Counted from the stretch's first letter, positions 40,339 to 49,448 are shown. The stretch is DNA of 50,227 nt from Candidatus Zambryskiibacteriota bacterium (GCA_016180955.1 JACPAD010000006.1:1-50227); one strand, 5' to 3'. Program-made: numbers and translations. Notes: generated from the sequence alone by a model not told the origin.

Positions 40339-40461
40339 ACGAACCTCCGAACAAAACGACTTACGTTGATAAGAAGGTGGATACTCCACTCTCCTTACCT
40401 CCGGCGGCGGGCGGATACGAATCACATGTACACCTCACATTCCTCGCACACTATACCTTAT

Positions 40462-40887
40462 TTATGATTTACTATCAAGCAACTTCATAAACTCTTGTTC
40501 ACTAAGGATTTTTAGCCCTAATTCTTCGGCCTTTTTGAGCTTATCCCCCGGTTCAACCCCCACCACCACATAGTCCGTATTCTTCGACACAGACTCCTTC
40601 ACTTCTCCTCCAAGCGCGCGGATTTTCTCCTTGGCTTCTTCGCGTGAGAGCTTTTTAAGTGTTCCGGTAAGTACAAAACTCAATCCGGATAATTTGTTCG
40701 AAGCTCGGCTTTGAACAGAAACTATGCGGACTTGCTTCAGAAGCCGCTCAAAAAGTTTTTTGTTTTCTTTGTCGGCAAACCAATCTGTTATCGAACGCGC
40801 CATAATCGGCCCCACTCCTTCGATATTCTGCAACTCTTCAAAAGTCGCCTTCGCGAAACGCTCCGGCGTATCAAAGTGTTCGGCCAA
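40462..40887 (-). CDS. ligA: NAD-dependent DNA ligase, C-terminal part (HhH + BRCT), TTG start
   Basis: EHFDTPERFAKATFEELQNIEGVGPIMARSI...LSGLSFVLTGTLKKLSREEAKEKIRALGGEVKESVSKNTDYVVVG. Confidence 0.85.
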   Translation of the reverse strand: MAEHFDTPERFAKATFEELQNIEGVGPIMARSITDWFADKENKKLFERLLKQVRIVSVQSRASNKLSGLSFVLTGTLKKLSREEAKEKIRALGGEVKESVSKNTDYVVVGVEPGDKLKKAEELGLKILSEQEFMKLLDSKS

Positions 40888-40888
40888 G

Positions 40889-42454
40889 TCACGCGCTGTC
40901 CTCCTCTATCGCTTTCAATAAATTGTCTATCGACTTCTCCCCAAAACGCTCAAGCACTTCTAAATCTCCCTTTTTGATGACAAAAATGTCGTCAAAGTTC
41001 GAGATGATTTCCGCCCCCATAAGCTGATTTATAACCTTCGGTCCCAAGCCGTCAATGTCGAAGACCCGCCTTGAAGCGAAGTGTGTGAGTTTGCGTCTCT
41101 GTTGTTCAAAAGAGTTCTTGGCCACACAACGATAAGCCGCCTGGCCCGGAATCCGTTCAATCTTGCCATCTCCGCCGCAGAGCGGGAAGTGTGTCGGGAA
41201 TTTGAATTCCTTCTCCTTACCAGTGCGTAATTCTTCAACCACTCTCACTACTTCTGGTATCACATCGCCGGCTTTCTGGAGGACTACTGTGTCTCCTATC
41301 CGAATGTCCTTGCGCCTTATCTCATCTTCATTATGAAGCGTAGCTCTTGAGACGATTGAGCCTGCCACCAGAGTAGGTCTCAAAATTGCAACTGGAGTAA
41401 GCACGCCCGTCCGGCCGATTTGAAGAGTGATGTCTTCCACAACCGTGGTCGTTTGTTCGGCTTGGAACTTGAAGGCAATGCCAAAGCGCGGAGATTTGCC
41501 TGTGTATCCAAGAGCATCTTGAAATTTCTTTTTATTCACTTTGACTACAATACCGTCCATAAGATAATCTTGTTTTTCTTTTTTCTTTTCCCACGTTTTC
41601 CAGTATCGGATAACCTCTTCTATATTTTCAAATTTTTTGAAATTGGGATTGACTTTAAAACCGAGTTCACGCAATAGTATGAGTTCTTTCTCTTGTGTAT
41701 CTGGCACAGAGGCAAGACCTATGTTAAACATAGGTCTTGCCTCTGTGGACAACCTTCGGTTTATCAAGGCAATATCATAAATGAAAGAATCCAGTTCCCG
41801 CGAACGGGTGACATTAGGATCAAGCTGACGGATGGAGCCAGCAGCAATGTTTCGCGGATTGGCAAACAATTCTTCACCGCGCCCCCTTCTCTCTCGGTTC
41901 AACTTCTCGAAAACACTTTTGGCCATCCAGATTTCACCTTCTACTATAATCGAGACAGGTTTCTTAAGTTTGAGCGGAATCGAGCCGATAGTGCGAACAT
42001 TGTTTGTAACATCCTCCCCAACACGACCGTCGCCGCGCGTTGCTGCCGTTTTCAAAATTCCATTTTCATAAGTCAGCACTACCTTCAGCCCGTCGATTTT
42101 GAGTTCCGCAAGATACTCCGGCGAAATTTTGAGATTCTTTTTGATTCTTTCGTCAAAAGCACGGATATCGCTTTCGTCGAAAGCGTCATTGAAAGACCAC
42201 TGGGGCACGGCATGCGTCACTTTCTCGAATTTCTCGAGCACTTTGGCGCCCACTCTTTGCGTGGGTGAATCCGGGGTAGCTAATTCGGGATATTCCACTT
42301 CGATTTCCTCAAGCTCACGCACCAGCGCGTCGTATGCCTCATCGGAGATTTCCGGCGCGTCATGCGTATGGTAAAGCTCACTGTGGCGCTTTATGGTCTT
42401 ACGGAGTTTGCTTGCCCGCTCTTCGATATCTTTCGCAACTTTCTTCATTATCAA
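40889..42454 (-). CDS. ligA: NAD-dependent DNA ligase, N-terminal part (adenylation, OB, Zn-finger, partial HhH)
   Basis: YLAELKIDGLKVVLTYENGIL (KxDG), NPRNIAAGSIRQLDP, ASRRVFDIDGLGPKVINQL. Confidence 0.93.
   Translation of the reverse strand: MIMKKVAKDIEERASKLRKTIKRHSELYHTHDAPEISDEAYDALVRELEEIEVEYPELATPDSPTQRVGAKVLEKFEKVTHAVPQWSFNDAFDESDIRAFDERIKKNLKISPEYLAELKIDGLKVVLTYENGILKTAATRGDGRVGEDVTNNVRTIGSIPLKLKKPVSIIVEGEIWMAKSVFEKLNRERRGRGEELFANPRNIAAGSIRQLDPNVTRSRELDSFIYDIALINRRLSTEARPMFNIGLASVPDTQEKELILLRELGFKVNPNFKKFENIEEVIRYWKTWEKKKEKQDYLMDGIVVKVNKKKFQDALGYTGKSPRFGIAFKFQAEQTTTVVEDITLQIGRTGVLTPVAILRPTLVAGSIVSRATLHNEDEIRRKDIRIGDTVVLQKAGDVIPEVVRVVEELRTGKEKEFKFPTHFPLCGGDGKIERIPGQAAYRCVAKNSFEQQRRKLTHFASRRVFDIDGLGPKVINQLMGAEIISNFDDIFVIKKGDLEVLERFGEKSIDNLLKAIEEDSA
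41705..41747. repeat. 21-bp perfect inverted repeat inside ligA
   Basis: CACAGAGGCAAGACCTATGTT-a-AACATAGGTCTTGCCTCTGTG. Confidence 0.97.
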
Positions 42455-42903
42455 TATATAGCGCGCACGGCGCGTTCCACCCGTCTGGGATTGCCGGCCT
42501 CACAGGTATTGTATCCCAGAGATTCTATCTCGGTCGAGCCGTCGTCGTCTTTGGTAACAGTGACGATGGCGCAATACGAATCGGGCAGGAAGTTGATGCG
42601 GTTAATGACACTTACCTTACTGCCGCCTACCACCCACTGATTTGTCGGATTGTTGGCGTCTTTGTTGCAAAAGATGGTCGAGCCGGTCGTGGTGGAGAAA
42701 GCACTCACTCCCAGAGAACTACCGATGTCCCAGAAAAGAGCGCATTCGATGCCTGTGTCGGCGGCGTAGAAGGCCTCTTGCGATTCCCGGCCGGAAGCAG
42801 AGATGAGTGATTGCCTGACGGCTAGAGACACTATGCCTGTGGCAATCAAGAGCAAAGTTCCCATTACGATAATCGCTATAAAAAGTGTAAATCCTTTGTT
42901 CAT
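42451..42903 (-). CDS. PilX-like pilus assembly protein
   Basis: MNKGFTLFIAIIVMGTLLLIATGIVSLAVRQS...AFYAADTGIECALFWD. Confidence 0.75.
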   Translation of the reverse strand: MNKGFTLFIAIIVMGTLLLIATGIVSLAVRQSLISASGRESQEAFYAADTGIECALFWDIGSSLGVSAFSTTTGSTIFCNKDANNPTNQWVVGGSKVSVINRINFLPDSYCAIVTVTKDDDGSTEIESLGYNTCEAGNPRRVERAVRAIY

Positions 42904-42905
42904 TA

Positions 42906-43436
42906 CTACCAATTTAAAATATTTTCCTTGGCTCTAAATTGCCTGTTGACGATGCCTTTCGACCAATCAATTGTCACTAGGATTGAAACTTCGTCCGCAT
43001 TTATCTCTGTTAGCATGATTTCTCTTCTGAAGACAGTAGCTGGCCAGGAAGAATTATAGCCGAAGAACCCTGTAGCTGTATCCTGCCGAACGACTTGGCA
43101 ACTGCCCGGCGCTCCGCTGCCGCACCTGGAAGCGAGATTGCTGAAAACGGGCGAGACGGTGCAGGCGTTGCCGAAATAGCACGGGTCGCTTGAATTGGCC
43201 GCTATGCCGGCAAGCCAATTTTGGTTCTTCAAGCCATTCTCGTCACGGATATTCCTAATTTGCTCGAATCCTTCCTGGGCCAGGTAGAAGGCGATAATCT
43301 GGTCCTTGGAGAAGATATAAGATGAGATGCCTGTCTGGATTGCGGAGAGTGCTCCTGTAATAGCAAGCACTAATATAGTGACCGCCACAAGACTTTCTAT
43401 AATGGTGAACCCTTTATTTTCATTTATAGTGAGCAT
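42906..43436 (-). CDS. Type IV prepilin (PilV-like)
   Basis: NKGFTIIESLVAVTILVLAITGALSAI. Confidence 0.85.
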   Translation of the reverse strand: MLTINENKGFTIIESLVAVTILVLAITGALSAIQTGISSYIFSKDQIIAFYLAQEGFEQIRNIRDENGLKNQNWLAGIAANSSDPCYFGNACTVSPVFSNLASRCGSGAPGSCQVVRQDTATGFFGYNSSWPATVFRREIMLTEINADEVSILVTIDWSKGIVNRQFRAKENILNW

Positions 43437-43443
43437 GGTCGAA

Positions 43444-43968
43444 CTATATATCCAGTGTGCGCTGGGAAACAAGAGTTTGCAGGGTAAAATTAGACCTACT
43501 CTTCCCTGTGCCTGCGTGGCTTTGGATCTTTATAATCACTTTTGGCTGGAGAGTGTTGCTCGTGCCCGCTCCCAGAGTGTAGAAAGTGATATCATCTATG
43601 GTAATTTCCGGAGCAGTAACTGCAATGTAGCCGCCGCTGCCAATTTGTTTCTCGATCGCTCCGCTATTCAAACGATAGGTTATCTGAATATCATCGCTTG
43701 AGAGAAAACTCACGAGAGTATCGCCCGAGGGACAATTTTGCGGTGTCGTGACAGTGCCTGAACCGCAGTGATAATTTTTGCCGAAGCGCATTTCTTTTGA
43801 CATGCTCTCGACAGCCAGATTGAGGTTGTTGAGCACCGTCTTGAGAGATTTCGATTTACGATTAGCGTCGAAGACACCCACAATCGAGCCCATGGAAATT
43901 GTCATCACGATGATAAAGGCCGACACGGCCACCATCAATTCAATCAATGTGAATCCTTTTTTCATCAA
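43444..43968 (-). CDS. Type IV prepilin (PilW-like)
   Basis: MMKKGFTLIELMVAVSAFIIVMTISMGSI. Confidence 0.88.
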   Translation of the reverse strand: MMKKGFTLIELMVAVSAFIIVMTISMGSIVGVFDANRKSKSLKTVLNNLNLAVESMSKEMRFGKNYHCGSGTVTTPQNCPSGDTLVSFLSSDDIQITYRLNSGAIEKQIGSGGYIAVTAPEITIDDITFYTLGAGTSNTLQPKVIIKIQSHAGTGKSRSNFTLQTLVSQRTLDI

Positions 43969-44582
43969 TATAATTTTTTTACTTCTTCTTCTAGAAATCC
44001 TTTAACTTTATTAAAAGAGACTTCGTGATTATGTTTGAAAATTATATTTTCAGTTGACACATCGCTAAAATAAATGAGGCTTTTCAGAATCAGGTTGTAA
44101 TCCAGATCGGGCATCTTTTCTTTGGCTTTTAAAAGCAGTGTGCCTAAAGATATTTGCTTTAAGATAAAATATAAATCGATATAATCTTTTTCAACGGCTC
44201 TGCTTACTACAGCAGACAATTTCATACAGCCAATATCCACTATTCCCGCAATGTTCAAAAATTCTTCTTTGATTAAGGGTTCCAGTAATAAATATGGATA
44301 CAAGAAAAAACTTAATTTTATCTTTCCATTCAAAATGATATTTAATGTATTGTTTTCTTCTGAAATTTTTGAAATATTTTCTTGGCCAAATATTTCAAGT
44401 AATTCTTTATATAGATCAAAGGTATTAAAACTTTTTTTGGTAAAGAAATCAAAATCAACACTATCCCTGTGTCCCAACTGTAAGGCCAGTCCTGTGCCGC
44501 CAGCAAGATAAAACCTGTCTTTTAAAAAAGAAAGCTTTGGCAAAACACTTATTCTTTCTTTATCCAAAATATCGTAAAACAT
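43965..44582 (-). CDS. AbiEii/AbiGii-type nucleotidyltransferase toxin-like protein
   Basis: FYLAGGTGLALQLGHRDSVDFDFFTKKSF. Confidence 0.85.
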   Translation of the reverse strand: MFYDILDKERISVLPKLSFLKDRFYLAGGTGLALQLGHRDSVDFDFFTKKSFNTFDLYKELLEIFGQENISKISEENNTLNIILNGKIKLSFFLYPYLLLEPLIKEEFLNIAGIVDIGCMKLSAVVSRAVEKDYIDLYFILKQISLGTLLLKAKEKMPDLDYNLILKSLIYFSDVSTENIIFKHNHEVSFNKVKGFLEEEVKKLY

Positions 44583-44583
44583 A

Positions 44584-44856
44584 TCATACTTTTCTTACGG
44601 TATTACCCGCTCTCACACCAAAAACAAAAGACCAGAGATTTAGAGATTTTTTGTTCCATTCTCCAGAAAAAGGATTTCTTATTGTTTCAATAATATCATC
44701 ATTGGAATAGACAGAAAAAAGCCAGTCAGTCGCTCTTTTTGTGCCGTAATTCAAAATATTTGTAATAATTCTTTTTTTGTCTTTTTGTAAATCAATTTTA
44801 GATAAATCATAAGACCAAAGAAAAGTCCCTATGAAATCTGGAATGTTATTATTCAT
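44584..44856 (-). CDS. Partner protein (DUF6922-like, putative antitoxin)
   Basis: FLWSYDLSKIDLQKDKKRIITNILNYGTKRATDWLFSVYSNDDI; directly upstream of AbiEii-like gene. Confidence 0.6.
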   Translation of the reverse strand: MNNNIPDFIGTFLWSYDLSKIDLQKDKKRIITNILNYGTKRATDWLFSVYSNDDIIETIRNPFSGEWNKKSLNLWSFVFGVRAGNTVRKV

Positions 44857-44973
44857 ATTATAATTATAGCATATTTTAATCAAAAACTCTACTAATGGGA
44901 TGCGCTAAAAAAATCCCGCTGAAATTATGTTTATCGGAAAATTACTGCACTTACAAAGCCACCACTAACCCAA

Positions 44974-45699
44974 CTATTGCCTCATCCACATCATGCCATT
45001 AGTTAGACCGGAGGGGTCAGCGGAGAGCGGAGTTAGCTTCATTGCGCCATTGACCTCCAACTTCGCTGCCGGGTTCGTCGTCCCGATGCCGACGTTGCCT
45101 CCGCCATCAATGCGTATGCGTTCTGCGCCATTTGCGCGGATCCCTACCCCGGGGCTTTGTCTGACAAAACCGCTTCCGTCATTCAAAAAGTAGCCTAAGC
45201 CGTCACCGGCGTTAACCAGGATGTTGCCGAGCGCGACCTCAAGCTTCTGGGCCGGCACCGCCGTCCCGATGCCGACGTTGCCGCCCAATGGATTTATCAG
45301 AAGGTTTCGCGCATTGGTCTGTGCTCTATCAAGAGCCTGAATCATTGGAAATTCGGTCGTATTGTCCTGGCCGATAGCCAAGCCCCAGGTAGAATTACTA
45401 TTGCCTTCAAACCAACCGGCGGCTCTGCCTTCAAACCAACCGGCGGCTCTTGAGACAGCATTACTCAAGTTTGTAGTACCAACTGAGCTGACCCTTGTAT
45501 GCAATAATGCCCTTGGACTTGTTATCCCAATGCCGACGTTGCCGCCGGTAAAGTAAATATTATTGCCAGAAGGCGTCCAAGAACCAGCCGCAAAAGCAAT
45601 GTTAGAAATACGTTCACGAGCGCCAAAAGGATTAGTGGCAAAAACAATTACTATAATAAGTAGGGTGAGATTGATGTAAAAAAAATTCTTGTTTTTCAT
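44974..45699 (-). CDS. Secreted tail-fibre-like protein (GNVGIGTxxPxxKLEV repeats)
   Basis: GNVGIGITSPRALLHT, GNVGIGTAVPAQKLEV, GNVGIGTTNPAAKLEVNG. Confidence 0.75.
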   Translation of the reverse strand: MKNKNFFYINLTLLIIVIVFATNPFGARERISNIAFAAGSWTPSGNNIYFTGGNVGIGITSPRALLHTRVSSVGTTNLSNAVSRAAGWFEGRAAGWFEGNSNSTWGLAIGQDNTTEFPMIQALDRAQTNARNLLINPLGGNVGIGTAVPAQKLEVALGNILVNAGDGLGYFLNDGSGFVRQSPGVGIRANGAERIRIDGGGNVGIGTTNPAAKLEVNGAMKLTPLSADPSGLTNGMMWMRQ

Positions 45700-45726
45700 T
45701 GTTATTTTAATTATACAATTGTAAAA

Positions 45727-46686
45727 TTACGGGAGCAAGCATAGAGATTTTATGCCGGCAGGAGTTTGAATGCGCATCTTTGAGGCATTTGGGTCAGATG
45801 AGTTTGTCAGCATTACTCCACGAATGGCGTTTTTGTAAATTCGCAGGTACGAGGTTGGGGAGCCCGGTTCCACGGCAACTCTACGCACCGCCCCGTCTTG
45901 ATAAATCCGCAATCCAATATCCACGCCGCCACTGCACCCAGAAGCAATCGGGGTTGGGTAAGAATAAGGAATTGGGGTTGGATATGGATAGGGGGTTGGG
46001 TAAACGTAAGGAGTTGGGTAAGGGTAAGGGTAGTAAGTAGATGTTACTGATACTTGACCGGTATTGTAGACATTAACCGATTTGCTACTTGCCCCTCCGG
46101 GAGATTTGAGTACTATCTTAGCCCCTATCGCGCCAGAAGGATTGATTGACCCCCCGCCAGTGTCGAAGAAAACGAGCCGCGCTTTGGTATCTGGACGCAC
46201 GAAACTGACATCAATTCTTCCGACATTACATAGATCGCCGCCAGAGGACCTGACAATGCATAGAGAATTTATATAGTTACCTCTAGATATGTTCACTTTC
46301 TCTATACATTCCGAGGACCCTCCTACAGGACATGCCCAGCTGCCATCATATATCCCGTTGCCGTTCCTGTCGGCAAAGGTGAGATACGCGCCGGAGGAGC
46401 CGGAACCAAGAAGACTGAAAGCGAGGCCGTATGAGGCGCTGAATTCGCTCGTGCCCGGGGAAAATTCTTTTACTCCTATGCCATAAGCCTGCGCTTGGGA
46501 GATCGTCAAACTGATTTCATCGGCCAAGTTAGATAAAGCGGCGTTTTCTGTATAAGTTGATTGATTCGAAACCACCACCGTCAGTATCACGGCCACTATG
46601 CCAATAGAAACAAGAAGTTCGAGGATAGTGAACCCCCTCGACAAAGCTCGGGGCAAACCACGATTATTTCTAAAATAGTGCAACAT
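45727..46686 (-). CDS. Type IV prepilin-like protein with YPTP/YPYP-rich segment
   Basis: SRGFTILELLVSIGIVAVILTVVVSNQST; YYPYPYPTPYVYPTPYPYPTPIPYSYPTP. Confidence 0.85.
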   Translation of the reverse strand: MLHYFRNNRGLPRALSRGFTILELLVSIGIVAVILTVVVSNQSTYTENAALSNLADEISLTISQAQAYGIGVKEFSPGTSEFSASYGLAFSLLGSGSSGAYLTFADRNGNGIYDGSWACPVGGSSECIEKVNISRGNYINSLCIVRSSGGDLCNVGRIDVSFVRPDTKARLVFFDTGGGSINPSGAIGAKIVLKSPGGASSKSVNVYNTGQVSVTSTYYPYPYPTPYVYPTPYPYPTPIPYSYPTPIASGCSGGVDIGLRIYQDGAVRRVAVEPGSPTSYLRIYKNAIRGVMLTNSSDPNASKMRIQTPAGIKSLCLLP

Positions 46687-47386
46687 GGAGAAGATCTAGA
46701 TCGAACATCAAACTTACCCAAGCGCCCAATATAATGAATGGCGCGAATGGCACTTCGCTCTTCATTGTAATATTTTTGCGAGAAAAAATCATTGCACTTA
46801 TCCCGTATGCGGCACCGAGCCAGAAAGCGAGCAGTATGGCGGAGAAACCATGCGTAGCGCCGAGAAGCAGCCCCACAGAAAGCCCCAGCTTGGCATCACC
46901 GAAACCCATAGCATAACCCTTGCTAAATAACCAAATGAGAGCAAAAAATGTAAATATGAGAAGAGCCGCGGCCAAATCCGAAATCCTAAATCCTAAATCC
47001 GAAACAAATGTCCTAAATACTAAAGATAAAATGATTGCTAGATAAACCAATTCGTCGGGAATAATTTTATGGTGGAGGTCATAAATCAGAATGATGATGT
47101 AAATACAAAACACAGGTAATATCCACAACGGAGTGGTTATAAATATCAATCCTGTAAGTATTTCTATAAGCGGATATCGCCAAGAGATTTTTGCTCCGCA
47201 ACTTCTGCACTTACCTTTCTGGATTAAAAAACTTAAGATTGGCGCGAGCTCAAACCACTGGAGAGTCTTGCCACACTTCGGACAGCTTGACCTTCCGCCG
47301 AAGTTTTTGTTGTTCCATCTCAAGCCAACGACATTCAAGAAACTACCCACAATGGTACCGAATACGAAAAGGATGACCGAAGTCAT
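46670..47386 (-). CDS. pilD: Prepilin peptidase (A24)
   Basis: GSFLNVVGLRW, CPKCGKTLQWFELAPILSFL, CRSCGAKISWRYPLIEILTG, GFGDAKLGLSVGLLLG. Confidence 0.95.
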   Translation of the reverse strand: MTSVILFVFGTIVGSFLNVVGLRWNNKNFGGRSSCPKCGKTLQWFELAPILSFLIQKGKCRSCGAKISWRYPLIEILTGLIFITTPLWILPVFCIYIIILIYDLHHKIIPDELVYLAIILSLVFRTFVSDLGFRISDLAAALLIFTFFALIWLFSKGYAMGFGDAKLGLSVGLLLGATHGFSAILLAFWLGAAYGISAMIFSRKNITMKSEVPFAPFIILGAWVSLMFDLDLLHVALF

Positions 47387-47417
47387 CCTTTAAGTATAAC
47401 AAACCAGAGAGTGGGCT

Positions 47418-47835
47418 TTATGGGCACTCCACTTCCCCGGCGATAAGATTTGCAGGAATTGACTTAGAGGCACCGGTACTGTCAACGCACCAGGCCGTGG
47501 TTGTACTTAAGAGTAATGCCGAGACCGCGTAAGCTGTGCCGTCAGTGTGACACGAGAGAGTAGCCCCCAATGGATAATTTGCCTGCGTGGAGTATGAGAG
47601 CATACCCGAGTCAGAATCTGCGAAGAAAGCGGCTGAGCATAAATCTGAAACCTCAGTACCGTAATGTCCGTTAGTATCGTAGTAAACCTCAGCCGCGGCG
47701 CGAATGCCGGAGAGCTGGGCCTTGACCTTAGCGTCATTGCCTTTGCCTCGCGCGGTATTGAGAGAGGCCAGCACTACGGACGAGAGGATGCCGATGATGG
47801 CAATGACTACCAAAACCCCTTTCTTTATTTATCAT
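47418..47835 (-). pseudogene. Type IV pilin lacking in-frame leader (MINKERGF | VVIAIIGILSS...)
   Basis: Upstream MINKERGF is out of frame with VVIAIIGILSSVVLASLNTARGKGNDAKV. Confidence 0.8.
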
Positions 47836-47850
47836 TCTTCAGCTTAAGAA

Positions 47851-48245
47851 TTAGCAACCTGTGGAGGTAATGGCAGTGCCTCTCAGCTTGGAGTTGCCGG
47901 CACTATCAACACACCAAGAGTTCGTACCCCCAGCTCCCGGCAGAAGCCCAGAAACCGCGTATGCCGTATTAGTTGAGTAACAAGTTAAAGTGGCACCGGC
48001 TGGGTAGTTCCCAGAGTTAGTGTATTGGGACATGCCTGATGCCGCGTCGGCAAACATGTTTGTGGTACAGCTGTTGGTAGAAGCGGGGCCGTAGTTACCG
48101 ACATTGTCATAATAAACCTCCGCTGCGGCACGCAGACCAGAAAGCTGGGCCTTGACCTTAGCGTCATTGCCTTTGCCTCGCGCGGTATTGAGAGAGGCCA
48201 GCACTACGGACGAGAGGATGCCGATGATGGCAATGACTACCGCCC
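47851..48245 (-). pseudogene. Type IV pilin lacking leader and start, fused to the end of pilC
   Basis: VVIAIIGILSSVVLASLNTARGKGNDAKVKAQLSGLRAAAEVYYDNVGNYG preceded directly by pilC C-terminal codons in another frame. Confidence 0.8.
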
Positions 48246-49444
48246 ACCGAGTTTGCAATATCGTATATGGGGATAAGTACGGAGGCCATGAGGACTCCGA
48301 CGCCAACACCTAAAAGCACAATCATAATCGGCTCAATCATTCCAACTAAGGTGTCAACGGCATTGATAACCTCTCTTTGGTAGAAACGGGCCATAGTGCC
48401 CAAAATCGAGCCAAGTTCGCCGGATTCCTCGCCCACTCGTATCATCTGGACAAGCATGCCGGGGATTTCTTCGTATTGCGAGAGTGACTGAGAAAATGAG
48501 CTCCCGCCTCTCACCGCAAGCAAACTCTCCTCTAGAATCTGCCTGTAAACTTCATTGCCTACCACGGCGGCGGTCACTTCGATAGCCTTGACCATCGGAA
48601 TACCGGAAAGAACCATAGTATTCATGTTATCGGCAATAATCGAAAGGTAGAGCTTCCTGTAAAGATTACCCACGTAAGGGATGTTGAGCCGGAAACGGGC
48701 CCACTGCGCCCGGCCTTCGGTTGTACGAGTGTAGCGGATAGCAAAGAATCCCAAGATTACTAAAGCAACCGATAGAACAAAGCCGTAATCAACGAAGAAG
48801 TCGCTTATGCCGAAGACGATTTGAGTATAGAACGGGATTTGTTGGCCGGATTCTACGATGATGGCGCTTATCTTCGGCACAATGACCGAAAACATCAAGA
48901 TCATCACCGCCACAAAGACGGTAATGACGAAAGCGGGATAGATTAGAGCGTTTCTAGCTTTGGAAACAACTTCGTAGTTGCGATCAAGATAATCAGCTAG
49001 GTAGTTAAAGGTGTCATTCAATTTGCCTGTCTCTTCGCCGGATTTGACCATGTTTACGTAAAATTCGGAAAAGAGGGCCGGATGTTTCGCCAAGGCCTTA
49101 GAGATGCTACTGCCTGACTGGAGATCGTCCGCGACTTGGCTCAAGCTCTTTTTAATAACCTCATTCTCCATCTCTCCGGAAAGAAGGGTAAAAATCTTTA
49201 ATGCGGACACTTGCGCCTCGAAGAGCGTAGCTACTTGTCTTGAAAGGATTACGATATCCTTATTTGAGACACCCGAGCCGAATCTCAATTTAGAGAGCCA
49301 CGATTCTTTCTCGGCCGGCTCGATCGAAGCGATGATAAGCCCGCGCTTCTGGAGAGAGCCGACCGCCACATCTAAAGAGACCGCTTCGATCGAGCCAACC
49401 ACCCGTTTCCCAGAATTTTCCAGAGCTTGGTAATTAAAAAGCAT
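48164..49444 (-). CDS. pilC: Type IV pilus inner-membrane platform protein PilC; native C-terminus (IYDIANSV) runs into pilin sequence out of frame
   Basis: LSRQVATLFEAQVSALKIFTLL...GEESGELGSILGTMARFYQREV...LIPIYDIANSVG. Confidence 0.93.
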   Translation of the reverse strand: MLFNYQALENSGKRVVGSIEAVSLDVAVGSLQKRGLIIASIEPAEKESWLSKLRFGSGVSNKDIVILSRQVATLFEAQVSALKIFTLLSGEMENEVIKKSLSQVADDLQSGSSISKALAKHPALFSEFYVNMVKSGEETGKLNDTFNYLADYLDRNYEVVSKARNALIYPAFVITVFVAVMILMFSVIVPKISAIIVESGQQIPFYTQIVFGISDFFVDYGFVLSVALVILGFFAIRYTRTTEGRAQWARFRLNIPYVGNLYRKLYLSIIADNMNTMVLSGIPMVKAIEVTAAVVGNEVYRQILEESLLAVRGGSSFSQSLSQYEEIPGMLVQMIRVGEESGELGSILGTMARFYQREVINAVDTLVGMIEPIMIVLLGVGVGVLMASVLIPIYDIANSVGGSHCHHRHPLVRSAGLSQYRARQRQ

Positions 49445-49448
49445 AATT

